The notes beneath the pieces are model-generated. The model made no database searches and was not told the DNA's origin. It worked only from the letters and a program-made list of their open reading frames with translations. From Methanosarcina horonobensis HB-1 = JCM 15518 (lineage in GTDB: Archaea; Halobacteriota; Methanosarcinia; Methanosarcinales; Methanosarcinaceae), in NCBI RefSeq assembly GCF_000970285.1, contig NZ_CP009516.1, positions 3,513,036 to 3,577,035 on the forward strand: a DNA stretch of 64,000 nt. Direction: 5' to 3'. Made by a program: the position numbers and the translations under genes. How positions within the stretch are numbered: the first letter of the stretch is position 1; every line of letters starts with the position of its first letter. Shown piece by piece: positions 56,798 through 64,000 of this stretch.

Positions 56798-57739
56798 TTG
56801 GATACCGGGAAAAAGATCTTAACAGCAGGGCTTCTTGGAGTAGGACTGCTGCTCTTTCTTTCCTTCTTTTCGGGAAATGGGGGCTGGCAGGGAGACGGCA
56901 TTCCTCCCTATACGATAGCAGAAGGAGTTGTGAGGGGGGAGGTATACGTTGATGGGGGGCACGGGTATACCGGAGAAAACCCTTACATCCAGTATTTCGA
57001 ACTACCTCCTGGAGAGGAGCTGAGATATTCTCGGCTTTATGTGCCTGTCTGGAACTATGACAGCGGGGACAGTATTCACTTAATGGTCAACGGGCATGAA
57101 CATTCGACGAAAGAGGAGCCAGATTACGTTTCTGCCTGGGGAACTGCCCTCTACTGCTTTAATGCCAGTACTTTTCTTCATGCAGGGTTAAATGAAGTCT
57201 CGGTCCTATCTGAAAACCCGGGAGGAGGCCCCTATGGCATCACTCTTGCTGCTGTTTCAGAAAACAGCTCCACGCCTCCGATGAGGTTCTGGATCAACGA
57301 GGGAAACTATGCCCTTACATATACGAACAAAAAAGACAGGGTGACAAGCACTTTTAAAGGCACGTCCCCAGGGAAAAACTCAAGTCTCCACGTTCTGCTT
57401 GTGGCGGGCACCGAGGGAGAAAAGGATGAACTATATTTTGATTCTGAAAAGATCGGAAGCGATGTGGGGAGGTCTTCTCTGGGCAAATACTTTGACCTCT
57501 ACTCGATTTCGGTCTATCCAAAAGATACGGAAAGCATTCTCTGCTTCGAGCGGGGTGAGGAAGGGTATCTCCACCCCTGCGTTGCAGTCCTTATTTCCGA
57601 ATCAGAGTCAGACAGCGAGTTTCTCAAAATCCATGAACAAAAAACCTCAAAAGGAGGACAGGTCCCTTTTCCAGTAATTATAGTCTGTCTTCTGGCCTTT
57701 CTGGCGGTGTTTCTAAGGTTCAGGAGGAAAAGAGTTTGA
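56798..57739 (+). CDS. DUF3344 surface protein with C-terminal anchor
   Basis: Secreted protein of 313 residues. An N-terminal hydrophobic stretch (ILTAGLLGVGLLLFLSFF) is followed by a DUF3344 domain: VRGEVYVDGGHGYTGENPYIQYFELPPGEELRYSRLYVPVWNYDSGDSIHLMVNGHE, the repeated pattern of methanogen surface proteins that starts with a GGHG turn. Residues about 170-260 are a second beta region. The C-terminus has one helix and RFRRKRV, so the protein is membrane-anchored with its bulk outside. The TTG start at 56798 has a ribosome site GGAG upstream. The next gene starts after 42 bases and encodes an ECF S-type protein. Confidence 0.8.
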   Translation: MDTGKKILTAGLLGVGLLLFLSFFSGNGGWQGDGIPPYTIAEGVVRGEVYVDGGHGYTGENPYIQYFELPPGEELRYSRLYVPVWNYDSGDSIHLMVNGHEHSTKEEPDYVSAWGTALYCFNASTFLHAGLNEVSVLSENPGGGPYGITLAAVSENSSTPPMRFWINEGNYALTYTNKKDRVTSTFKGTSPGKNSSLHVLLVAGTEGEKDELYFDSEKIGSDVGRSSLGKYFDLYSISVYPKDTESILCFERGEEGYLHPCVAVLISESESDSEFLKIHEQKTSKGGQVPFPVIIVCLLAFLAVFLRFRRKRV

Positions 57740-57781
57740 TGAGATGATTTGAAGAAAAGATAGATGAAAATGAGGTAAAAA

Positions 57782-58873
57782 ATGAAATATGGATTTATTC
57801 TTTCAGTAGCGCTTGTGTTCATCCTTACAGCTTCCTGCGTTCCCGGAATTTTTGCAACAGGGACGGTTTCGAATTCATCTACCTCCTCCCTCAGGTGCAG
57901 CATGGAAATTCCCCTTGACAAAAACCAGGCCCCTTATGTCCTTGTAGCAGGAAGTTCCTGGGAGAGGGCACGGGTAAGCCTTGAGAATCCGGGATCTGAG
58001 CCCCTGTACAACATAACCGTACTTATCGAAATCCCGGAAGACCTGGAAACCGGTGTCTCTCCCCAGCCGTATCCCATATCAAAAGAAGGACAGAAAATTA
58101 AGGCTGAAATCAGGGATCTGGCTCCCGGACAGAGTGCAGACCTCATTTTTGACGTGAAGCCTCCGATCTCTATCGAATTCAAAAAACAGGTCGTTTTCAC
58201 GATCCATATGGACTACCCTGGTGGGGAACAGCAAAGCGAACAGAAGGTAAGCCTCATACCCCCGCCTTCCTGGCTGACTTATTTTACGATCCTGGCAAGC
58301 CTCCTGCTTTTTATCGGGATTCTGGCCGCGGTAAAACATTTTGGAGTCCTTGACCTCTTTTCGACTGTTGATCTGATAACCATAGCATTACTCGCCGCTG
58401 TTATTGCAGTGGTGTTCAGGTACCTGAGTAAGCTAATCAACCTGGGCTGGTTTGACGGGCTGGTCATTTCAATTCCCACGGTCGTCCTGATGGTGGTAGC
58501 CCTGCAGCTGGTCCGAAAACCAGGGACTGCAACTCTACTCTTCACCTGTGTCCTGCTCATCAGCATGGTTGTCTGGGGTTCCCATATTATGTGGCTGGGC
58601 TTTTACCTTGCCGAAGGAGTAATTGTTGACCTCCTCGTTATTCTGTTCGGGATGGACTATGCGGACAGACGCTTGACAGCGATAACCTACGGCATATCAA
58701 GAGGAGTGGTTTCAACCCTTGTATTTTACCTGCTCTACGCACCTGTTGAATGGAAAATTTCCTATGCACCCTGGTATATAGGACTCCAGCTCGCACTCGC
58801 ATGTGCAGGGGGACTTATAGGAGGAGCGCTTGGGTACGATACAGCAGTAAAAATGAGTGGGGCAAGACTTTAA
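57782..58873 (+). CDS. Candidate ECF S component with N-terminal extracellular beta domain
   Basis: Membrane protein of 363 residues. After a signal-like helix (SVALVFILTASCVPGIFA), residues about 30-150 form a beta-sandwich of the NEW3/DUF11-like kind (ARVSLENPGSEPLYNITVLIEIPEDLETG, then ADLIFDVKPPISIEF). The C-terminal 200 residues hold about six helices. Helix two-three has LFSTVDLITIALLAAVIAVVFRYLSKLI, which resembles the first helix of ECF S components (small residues that pack on EcfT), and 200 residues and six helices is the S-component size. Immediately downstream lie a converging fused EcfA gene and the divergent EcfT gene. The fold and role are inferred; the substrate is unknown. 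RBS: the start ATG follows GAGG. Confidence 0.7.
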   Translation: MKYGFILSVALVFILTASCVPGIFATGTVSNSSTSSLRCSMEIPLDKNQAPYVLVAGSSWERARVSLENPGSEPLYNITVLIEIPEDLETGVSPQPYPISKEGQKIKAEIRDLAPGQSADLIFDVKPPISIEFKKQVVFTIHMDYPGGEQQSEQKVSLIPPPSWLTYFTILASLLLFIGILAAVKHFGVLDLFSTVDLITIALLAAVIAVVFRYLSKLINLGWFDGLVISIPTVVLMVVALQLVRKPGTATLLFTCVLLISMVVWGSHIMWLGFYLAEGVIVDLLVILFGMDYADRRLTAITYGISRGVVSTLVFYLLYAPVEWKISYAPWYIGLQLALACAGGLIGGALGYDTAVKMSGARL

Positions 58874-58915
58874 AAAGATTCATCCAAATTTTTCTTTTTC
58901 CGTTCCGTAGCTGCC

Positions 58916-60751
58916 TTATTTGATTCCAGATATCTTCTTAATCTGTTTTCCGAGATCTGCAAACTCAGGACAGAGGGTCCTGATAAAGCTTTTCAATTCG
59001 GAAACGGTGAGCATGGGAGGGACTTCAATTCCCTGTTTTCTTAGATCCAGGGCAAGCCTTGCAGGAAGAGGAGGAATAAGCCCGGCTGCACCAAGCTCTT
59101 CAGGGCTCAAGAATACATCTGCTGTCGGACCGTCAAGCAAGATTTTTCCCTGTTTTATCACTACAATCCTTTCCGCGTATTCCGCTGCAAGCTCCATATC
59201 GTGAGTTATTAGAACCACTGTTTTACCGAGCCTGTTAAGCTCCCGGATCTTACCCAGAAACTTGCGGATATGTCCCCTGTCCTGCCCTGTGGTAGGCTCG
59301 TCCAGAACAAGCAGGTCCGGCTCAAGAGCAAGAATAGAAGCTACTGCCAGCCGCTGGCGCTGTCCTCTTGAGAGGGCATGAGGGTGCCTGTTTCTGTAAG
59401 CTGAAAGTTCCATTATTTCCAGGGTGGAATCTGCCAGCCTTTTTATTTCTTCTTCGGGAATTCCAAGATTCTTGAGCCCGAAACGGACCTCTTCAAATAC
59501 GCTGTCCGTGAAAATCTGAGAGTCCGGGTTCTGGAAAAGGTAGCCTACTTTTTTAGAAAGCTGAGCTGTAGAGTACCTGCTTATGTCTTTTCCATTGAGA
59601 AGGACTCTTCCAGAGGCAGGTCTATAAAATCCCATAAGGTGGCCTGCAAGGGTTGTCTTTCCAGCTCCATTGTGACCTAGCAGGGCAAGGAACTCTCCAT
59701 GTTTGATTTCAAGGTTAAGGTTTTTAAAAATTTCCGAACCATCCTCATGCCTGTAGCAGAGGTTCTCGATCCGGACGTGAGGAAAGCTTTCCAGGGATTG
59801 CAGCATAGAAATGGAAATTTCGGATTCGTTTTCCTCCCGGTTCTCAGGCTCACTTTTATCTGCAGGTGCCTGTAGAAGTTCAGACAGGCGTTTCAGGAGA
59901 GTTTCATAGGTAGGGACATTTGAAAACTCAGAAGCCAGACCCAGGAAGCTGGTAATCTCGGTAAGCTGAGGAGGATGAATACCGAGACTTCGGAGTTTTT
60001 CTTCTTCACGACACAGGATTTCAAAAGGTTTTCCATCAAGAATGATTCTGCCTTCGTCCATAACAAGTATACGGTCTGCCATTTCAAAAACGGCATCCAG
60101 TTTGTGTTCTATCAGGACAAGGGTAGTCTGTTTTTCCGCATTCAGCCGCCTGAGCAGTTCAAGCACTTCCAGGGTGCCCTCAGGGTCGAGGTCTGAGGTA
60201 GGCTCGTCAAGGACAAGGATCTCAGGCTGCATCGCCAGATTTCCCCCTATTGCAGTCCTCTGTTTTTCCCCTCCTGAGAGAGTGAAGATAAAATGGTCTC
60301 TCAGCTTTGCCAGCCCGACTGAGTTGAGAGTTTTTTCTACGCGAGTCATGACCTCCTGCCGGGGTAAGCCGAGGTTTTCAGGCCCGAAGGCAAGATCTTC
60401 GGCCACTGTCAGTGCGAACAGCTGGGTTTCGGGGTTCTGGAACACCATCCCAACTTCAAGGGCCAACCTGTGGACTTTTTCGTGTTCGAGATCTTTGCCC
60501 CGGAGCAGGACGCGGCCTGACAGGCTGCCTCCTGAAATTTCGGGCACCAGTCTATTAAAGCAGCGTACAAGAGTGCTTTTCCCACAGCCGCTTGGACCCA
60601 CTAGGAGCACGAATTCCCCTTTTTTAAGCTCAAGGTTTATGTCCGAAAGGGCCGATAAATCCGAATAGGGGTAGTTGTATGTGAGTTTTTCAAGCCTGAT
60701 ATGCGGAGCTGTGGCATCTGTGCCTGTTCCGGAGTCCATATTAGAGTCCAT
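58916..60751 (-). CDS. ECF transporter fused double ATPase EcfA-EcfA (system 2)
   Basis: Protein of 611 residues with two ATP-binding domains. Domain 1: Walker A GPSGCGKST, signature LSGGEKQRT, Walker B ILVLDEPTSDLD. Domain 2 begins near residue 330: Walker A GHNGAGKTT, signature LSRGQRQRL, Walker B LLVLDEPTTGQD. A polar linker of about 50 residues joins the halves (KSEPENREENESE), and a C-terminal extension of about 60 residues follows the second domain. It is on the opposite strand to the S-type gene and converges with it 42 bases apart, while EcfT is divergent with a 108-base gap. The order is therefore scrambled compared with system 1, though the parts match. Powers uptake through EcfT. 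Confidence 0.93.
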   Translation of the reverse strand: MDSNMDSGTGTDATAPHIRLEKLTYNYPYSDLSALSDINLELKKGEFVLLVGPSGCGKSTLVRCFNRLVPEISGGSLSGRVLLRGKDLEHEKVHRLALEVGMVFQNPETQLFALTVAEDLAFGPENLGLPRQEVMTRVEKTLNSVGLAKLRDHFIFTLSGGEKQRTAIGGNLAMQPEILVLDEPTSDLDPEGTLEVLELLRRLNAEKQTTLVLIEHKLDAVFEMADRILVMDEGRIILDGKPFEILCREEEKLRSLGIHPPQLTEITSFLGLASEFSNVPTYETLLKRLSELLQAPADKSEPENREENESEISISMLQSLESFPHVRIENLCYRHEDGSEIFKNLNLEIKHGEFLALLGHNGAGKTTLAGHLMGFYRPASGRVLLNGKDISRYSTAQLSKKVGYLFQNPDSQIFTDSVFEEVRFGLKNLGIPEEEIKRLADSTLEIMELSAYRNRHPHALSRGQRQRLAVASILALEPDLLVLDEPTTGQDRGHIRKFLGKIRELNRLGKTVVLITHDMELAAEYAERIVVIKQGKILLDGPTADVFLSPEELGAAGLIPPLPARLALDLRKQGIEVPPMLTVSELKSFIRTLCPEFADLGKQIKKISGIK

Positions 60752-60859
60752 ATTATCCAGTATTTCTTATACCTGCAAGGTTAAAATCCTTATGAAAAGT
60801 AAGAAATAGTTGGACTATTATTTTCTTTTGTGTGAAAAAATCTGAGGAGGATCTCTTGT

Positions 60860-61723
60860 TTGAAATGGCTTTTTCGCTATGAACAAAAAAACAGCCTGTT
60901 TCACAGGCTGGACCCGAGGGTAAAACTACTCTGGCTTTTCGGAATTTCGGTACTGAGCGTAGTGCTCGGAACTCCTTATTTGCTGGTAGCCCTGTTCGCC
61001 TCAACCCTGCCATTCTGGCTTATCCTGAAACCCTCAAAAAACAGGATAAAAGCAATGATCCTCGTTTTCGGAAGTATCGGGCTGGGCTTTATCCTTTCAC
61101 AGGCCCTTTTCTATTACTGGGCAAAAGACCCGCTGTTAACTCTCATCCCTCCTTCCTTTCCCCTGCTGGGCTCTCTTACAGGAGGAGTCTATTTCTATGC
61201 AGATGGGGCCGTTTACGGGCTATACCAGTCCTTCCGTTTTATGACATCGCTGAGCGCTGCAATGCTGGTGCTTGCCACAACCCACCCTTCCAGACTTATC
61301 TCTGGGCTTGTCAGCTTCTTTGAAATAAAAATAAGAGGAAAAAATTACAGGATAGGCCTCCCCTATGAAATTGCATTCATGCTTTCTTCTGCAGTCAGTT
61401 TTGCCCCTACGATGCTTGAAGAAAGCGGAGTAATTCTCAATGCTATGCAGGCAAGAGGACTGGAGTTAAAAGGCGGGGTCCGCACTAAAGCAAAAGCCCT
61501 GAAATACATTCTTGTCCCTCTCGTGGTCAATATACTCCGAGCAGGGCGAAAACTCGCCATATCTGCAGACACAAGGGGCTTTCGGGCAAATAGGCACAGG
61601 ACCTCCTTAAACGAACTTAGCCTGAAAAGCAACGACTACCTTTTTCTGGCATACACAATATTTTTTACGGCAGGCGGGCTCTATCTGAGCTACTCGGGGT
61701 TTGGAGGTACAGTCCCGGTTTAA
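60860..61723 (+). CDS. ECF transporter transmembrane subunit EcfT (system 2)
   Basis: Energy-coupling membrane subunit of 287 residues. It starts LFHRLDPRVKLLW, the standard EcfT opening, has about five helices, and carries the coupling motifs QARGLELKGG near residue 195 and ADTRGFRANR near 235. These correspond to the ARG motifs in EcfT1. TTG at 60860 is the start, with GAGGAGG 8-14 bases upstream; no ATG suits. It lies next to the divergent EcfA-EcfA gene with a shared promoter region of 108 bases. Together with 57782-58873 it should form the second ECF importer. Confidence 0.9.
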   Translation: MKWLFRYEQKNSLFHRLDPRVKLLWLFGISVLSVVLGTPYLLVALFASTLPFWLILKPSKNRIKAMILVFGSIGLGFILSQALFYYWAKDPLLTLIPPSFPLLGSLTGGVYFYADGAVYGLYQSFRFMTSLSAAMLVLATTHPSRLISGLVSFFEIKIRGKNYRIGLPYEIAFMLSSAVSFAPTMLEESGVILNAMQARGLELKGGVRTKAKALKYILVPLVVNILRAGRKLAISADTRGFRANRHRTSLNELSLKSNDYLFLAYTIFFTAGGLYLSYSGFGGTVPV

Positions 61724-61803
61724 TAAATGGTTTGATAAGGTGTTTAATAAGGAACACCCTCCCGAAAAAAAGAATTATGGAAAGAAGGCAAAAAAGGAAC
61801 CTT

Positions 61804-63072
61804 TTATTCTCGGGCTTCCTGCTTCCGGTACCCTGCAATCAGCTTTCCTCCTGTTAAAAAGACAAGGGTAGAAATGAATTCGAAGCCAGGAGCTTTTTCC
61901 GTTTCTTTTTCGGAAGTTTCTGCCTGAGTTCGTGTTTCTGAGGCTTCTGGAGTCGGATCTGTTTCTTCCGGATTCTCCGATGTCTCTCCTGTAGAGGCCT
62001 GCGTTACTCCTGCCAGGGAGTCTCTTTCAATCACAAGGAAAGTTCCTGAAGGTACCACATAATCCCCTATAGCCTGGAAAAGAATGGAATTTTCTCCGGA
62101 TTTCAGGTAGTCTTTGATTTCTCTTACATCAATATCTAGATCAGGGTAAGGTTTGCCATTGCAGATTCCCGGAAACTTTTCCTCGTTGACCAGAAGAGTG
62201 TTATCCTCCCAGTTCCCGGACTGAGTGATAGTCCAGAGAGTTGCGCTACGGAAAGGGAGCTGCAGGGTGGGCTTGAGCATTTCACATATCGTCTGGTCTG
62301 GAGTAGTATAGTAAAGCGGATTATCATTTTCGTCCACCTGGGAATTGAGCATGTCAGCTCCTTCACTGACCCAGTATTCTATATATTTCCCATTCGGATC
62401 CGTATATACGATAAGTAAACCTGCACCGTCGAAACAGACATAGGAAGCCCCAGAGCCTGTGTTTTCGAGATCTGTGACGAAAGTGCCCGAACCAGAAATG
62501 CGGTCACTCACATCGTAAGCCCAGGTGCCTGTGGGATAATCATAAATGCCCCAACCTTTCCTGTCAGTGTATTCCCGTTCAGGTGTAAGCTCTTCCCCAT
62601 TAAAGCTCAGTTTCATCTCAGGGTACCTGCCCTGGATTCCTTCGGCACTCCAGGTCCAGTAGGCATAAAGCCTTGCAAATTTCACAGTTGCTCCCTCAGG
62701 CAGGTTGACATTGAGGTTCACGGAATAGATGTCTCCGGGGTAGACTTTTCCGCTGTAATAGCTATTGCCTACAGTATAATAGAGATCTCCCTGAACCGTA
62801 TCATGGATATACAGTTCTAGAGGCTTGTCTGCTACATACCCGTTGTTCTCAGGAGACTGGGCCAGGGCAGGGGAAGCCAGCAGACAGCACAGCCCTGCTA
62901 TCAGCCAAAATAAACCTGCCGCCAGATAGGGTATATTCCCTACCCTTCGGAATCCTTTATTCTCTTTTTTGTGCCTGTTTTTTGCTTCATTTTCCGGATT
63001 TATTTTCAGATAGTTTTTAATCCTACAGATCGTCCTTCGATTCTCTTTTTGCTTTATGCTTCCAGCCTGCAT
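61804..63072 (-). CDS. DUF3344 surface protein with PGF-CTERM-like end
   Basis: Secreted protein of 422 residues. The N-terminus is long and basic, then a hydrophobic signal (YLAAGLFWLIAGLCCLLASPALAQ) ends near residue 72. DUF3344 follows: LELYIHDTVQGDLYYTVGN, then VYPGDIYSVNLNVNLPEGATVKFARLYAYWTWSAEGIQG, SFNGEEL, and SVDVREIKDYLKSGENSILFQAIGDYV, with acidic Gly turns typical of the family. A Thr/Glu-rich linker (ETSENPEETDPTPEASETRTQ) is followed by PGF, a helix and YRKQ, like a PGF-CTERM sorting end. Same strand as the ATPase gene but beyond the EcfT gene. Function is surface attachment or ligand binding, unknown. Confidence 0.85.
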   Translation of the reverse strand: MQAGSIKQKENRRTICRIKNYLKINPENEAKNRHKKENKGFRRVGNIPYLAAGLFWLIAGLCCLLASPALAQSPENNGYVADKPLELYIHDTVQGDLYYTVGNSYYSGKVYPGDIYSVNLNVNLPEGATVKFARLYAYWTWSAEGIQGRYPEMKLSFNGEELTPEREYTDRKGWGIYDYPTGTWAYDVSDRISGSGTFVTDLENTGSGASYVCFDGAGLLIVYTDPNGKYIEYWVSEGADMLNSQVDENDNPLYYTTPDQTICEMLKPTLQLPFRSATLWTITQSGNWEDNTLLVNEEKFPGICNGKPYPDLDIDVREIKDYLKSGENSILFQAIGDYVVPSGTFLVIERDSLAGVTQASTGETSENPEETDPTPEASETRTQAETSEKETEKAPGFEFISTLVFLTGGKLIAGYRKQEARE

Positions 63073-63619
63073 ATTCCGTCACCCGTCTGCAAAATTTCTC
63101 TGAAGATCTTTTCTAACAATATTGATCAGTACTCTAATGATTTTGACTAGCATGTAAATAGCATATTTGATGCATATAAATTCTTTTAAAAAATAAGTAT
63201 TTATTAACTTATAATCACATTAATTGTTATTATTTTGAAGCATAACTTTCAAATTTCAACTTAACAATCCACAAAAACCTGAACAATCCGTTATACAGAA
63301 CTCGAGGAAACAATTGACAGCATTCCATATTTTATTTCAATCAAATGTCCCACAAACGTCCGCAGTTTGCCGTAAGATGTGCCAGCTTAGTTATAGGTTT
63401 TTCAGCTTGATATGAAATTTCTATTTTTTTTATTATTTAATACAAGAGGAAAAAATAGTAACATTTAATAACTTTTACTTCGCTGTAATTATTTAATGAT
63501 ATGAAGCTCATTTAATGGGTTGTGCTTAAGAGTAAGAAATTTATCAAAATATAAAACTAGGAACAGTCTGAACTTCTCCTGAAGTTTAGTATTTTGATCT
63601 GGTAAGAAAGTGAACGGCT
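63073..63619. other. Divergent intergenic region
   Basis: A 547-base AT-rich stretch between two divergent DUF3344 genes, so it must hold both promoters. TATA-like runs occur at about 63170-63210 and 63430-63475. Nothing else recognised. Confidence 0.45.
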
Positions 63620-64000
63620 ATGAAAACAGGTCACGTAAAAATAACCTTACTATTTATCCTCTTGTTCTCATTTTTACTCCTGATCTTTCCTGTCGAGGCC
63701 AGATATTCGTATGATGGAATACCCCTTACTCCGGACGCTCAGGGCACATTCAGGGGAGAGATCTATATCGACGGAGGGCATGGGCTTTCTTTTACGCCTT
63801 ACGCTCAAAAATTTGACGTGCCTGAAGGCGCTCTTCGCTGGGCTCGCCTGTACATAGGAGTCTGGGGAGGCACGGAAAACTATGAAGGCTGGGTCCAGCC
63901 TGAGTTTAACGGGCAGAGGCTTGAGAAGTTCCAGCTTGCCGGGGCCAATGACGAAAACGAGGATGTGTACTGTGCAGGCCATGGGGTTTACTGGGTTTCT
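63620..64000 (+). CDS. DUF3344 surface protein, N-terminal part (cut by window end)
   Basis: First 127 codons of a gene that continues beyond the window. ATG at 63620 opens MKTGHVKIT, then a signal helix (LLFILLFSFLLLIFPVEA). The rest is DUF3344: DAQGTFRGEIYIDGGHG, then YAQKFDVPEGALRWARLYVGVWGGTENYEG, the same order as in the protein at 56798. The stop and any sorting end are outside the window. It is divergent from the DUF3344 gene at 61804. Confidence 0.85.
   Translation, partial: MKTGHVKITLLFILLFSFLLLIFPVEARYSYDGIPLTPDAQGTFRGEIYIDGGHGLSFTPYAQKFDVPEGALRWARLYIGVWGGTENYEGWVQPEFNGQRLEKFQLAGANDENEDVYCAGHGVYWVS

Overview
The window is chromosomal DNA of a methanogenic archaeon that I place in Methanosarcina. 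The grounds are established family distributions: bacterial-type gyrase beside archaeal topoisomerase VI, DUF3344, PGF-pre-PGF and DUF2769 surface or cysteine-rich proteins, fused double ATPases of ECF transporters, a DUF2117 protein, an Lsm protein, and long AT-rich intergenic stretches with TATA-type promoters. The species cannot be fixed from sequence alone.

Layout. 0-7.6 kb: a DUF457 membrane protein, a very AT-rich helical repeat protein, a chagasin-type protease inhibitor, and a complete IS200/IS605-type element (tnpA and tnpB, minus strand). 7.7-16.2 kb: both type II topoisomerases on the minus strand, gyrB-gyrA and top6B-top6A. 16.5-23 kb: a small Lrp-type ligand domain, a two-gene MgtE-like magnesium transporter followed by a PhoU/TrkA-C regulator, DUF362, a small zinc ribbon, a PEBP lipoprotein and MsrA. 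23-26.8 kb: cytochrome c maturation genes ccmA, ccmB and ccmC with a secreted protein. 26.9-31.2 kb: an Old Yellow Enzyme relative, then an XRE-cupin regulator, thioesterase and acyl-CoA ligase. 31.2-32.5 kb: a gene-free region with tandem repeats, two terminators, and a tandem structured element that I read as an undescribed RNA. 33-36 kb: a first ECF importer (S, A-A, T). 36-45 kb: a helical repeat protein, two identical tRNA-Glu genes, a TFE-beta-like protein with Lsm, DUF3467, a Ski2-like helicase, an MTA/MTI phosphorylase and DUF373. 45-53.5 kb: small envelope proteins, a decayed RDD gene, a HAD phosphatase, a VIT/VWA surface protein and a PGF-pre-PGF protein. 54-64 kb: DUF2117, then an FtsX-like permease, three DUF3344 surface proteins (the last cut by the window end) and a second ECF importer whose membrane component carries an N-terminal extracellular domain.

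Most notable: (1) the tandem structured RNA at about 31.89-32.16 kb, in which two copies of one fold are preserved by different base pairs and one copy is closed by a 14-bp stem starting near the predicted transcription start; (2) the 55.5-64 kb surface and ECF cluster, which looks like a substrate-capture and import system of unknown substrate; (3) a TnpB whose usual RuvC-II glutamate position reads glycine; (4) a VIT/VWA protein whose signal peptide can only be reached from a non-ATG/GTG/TTG start.
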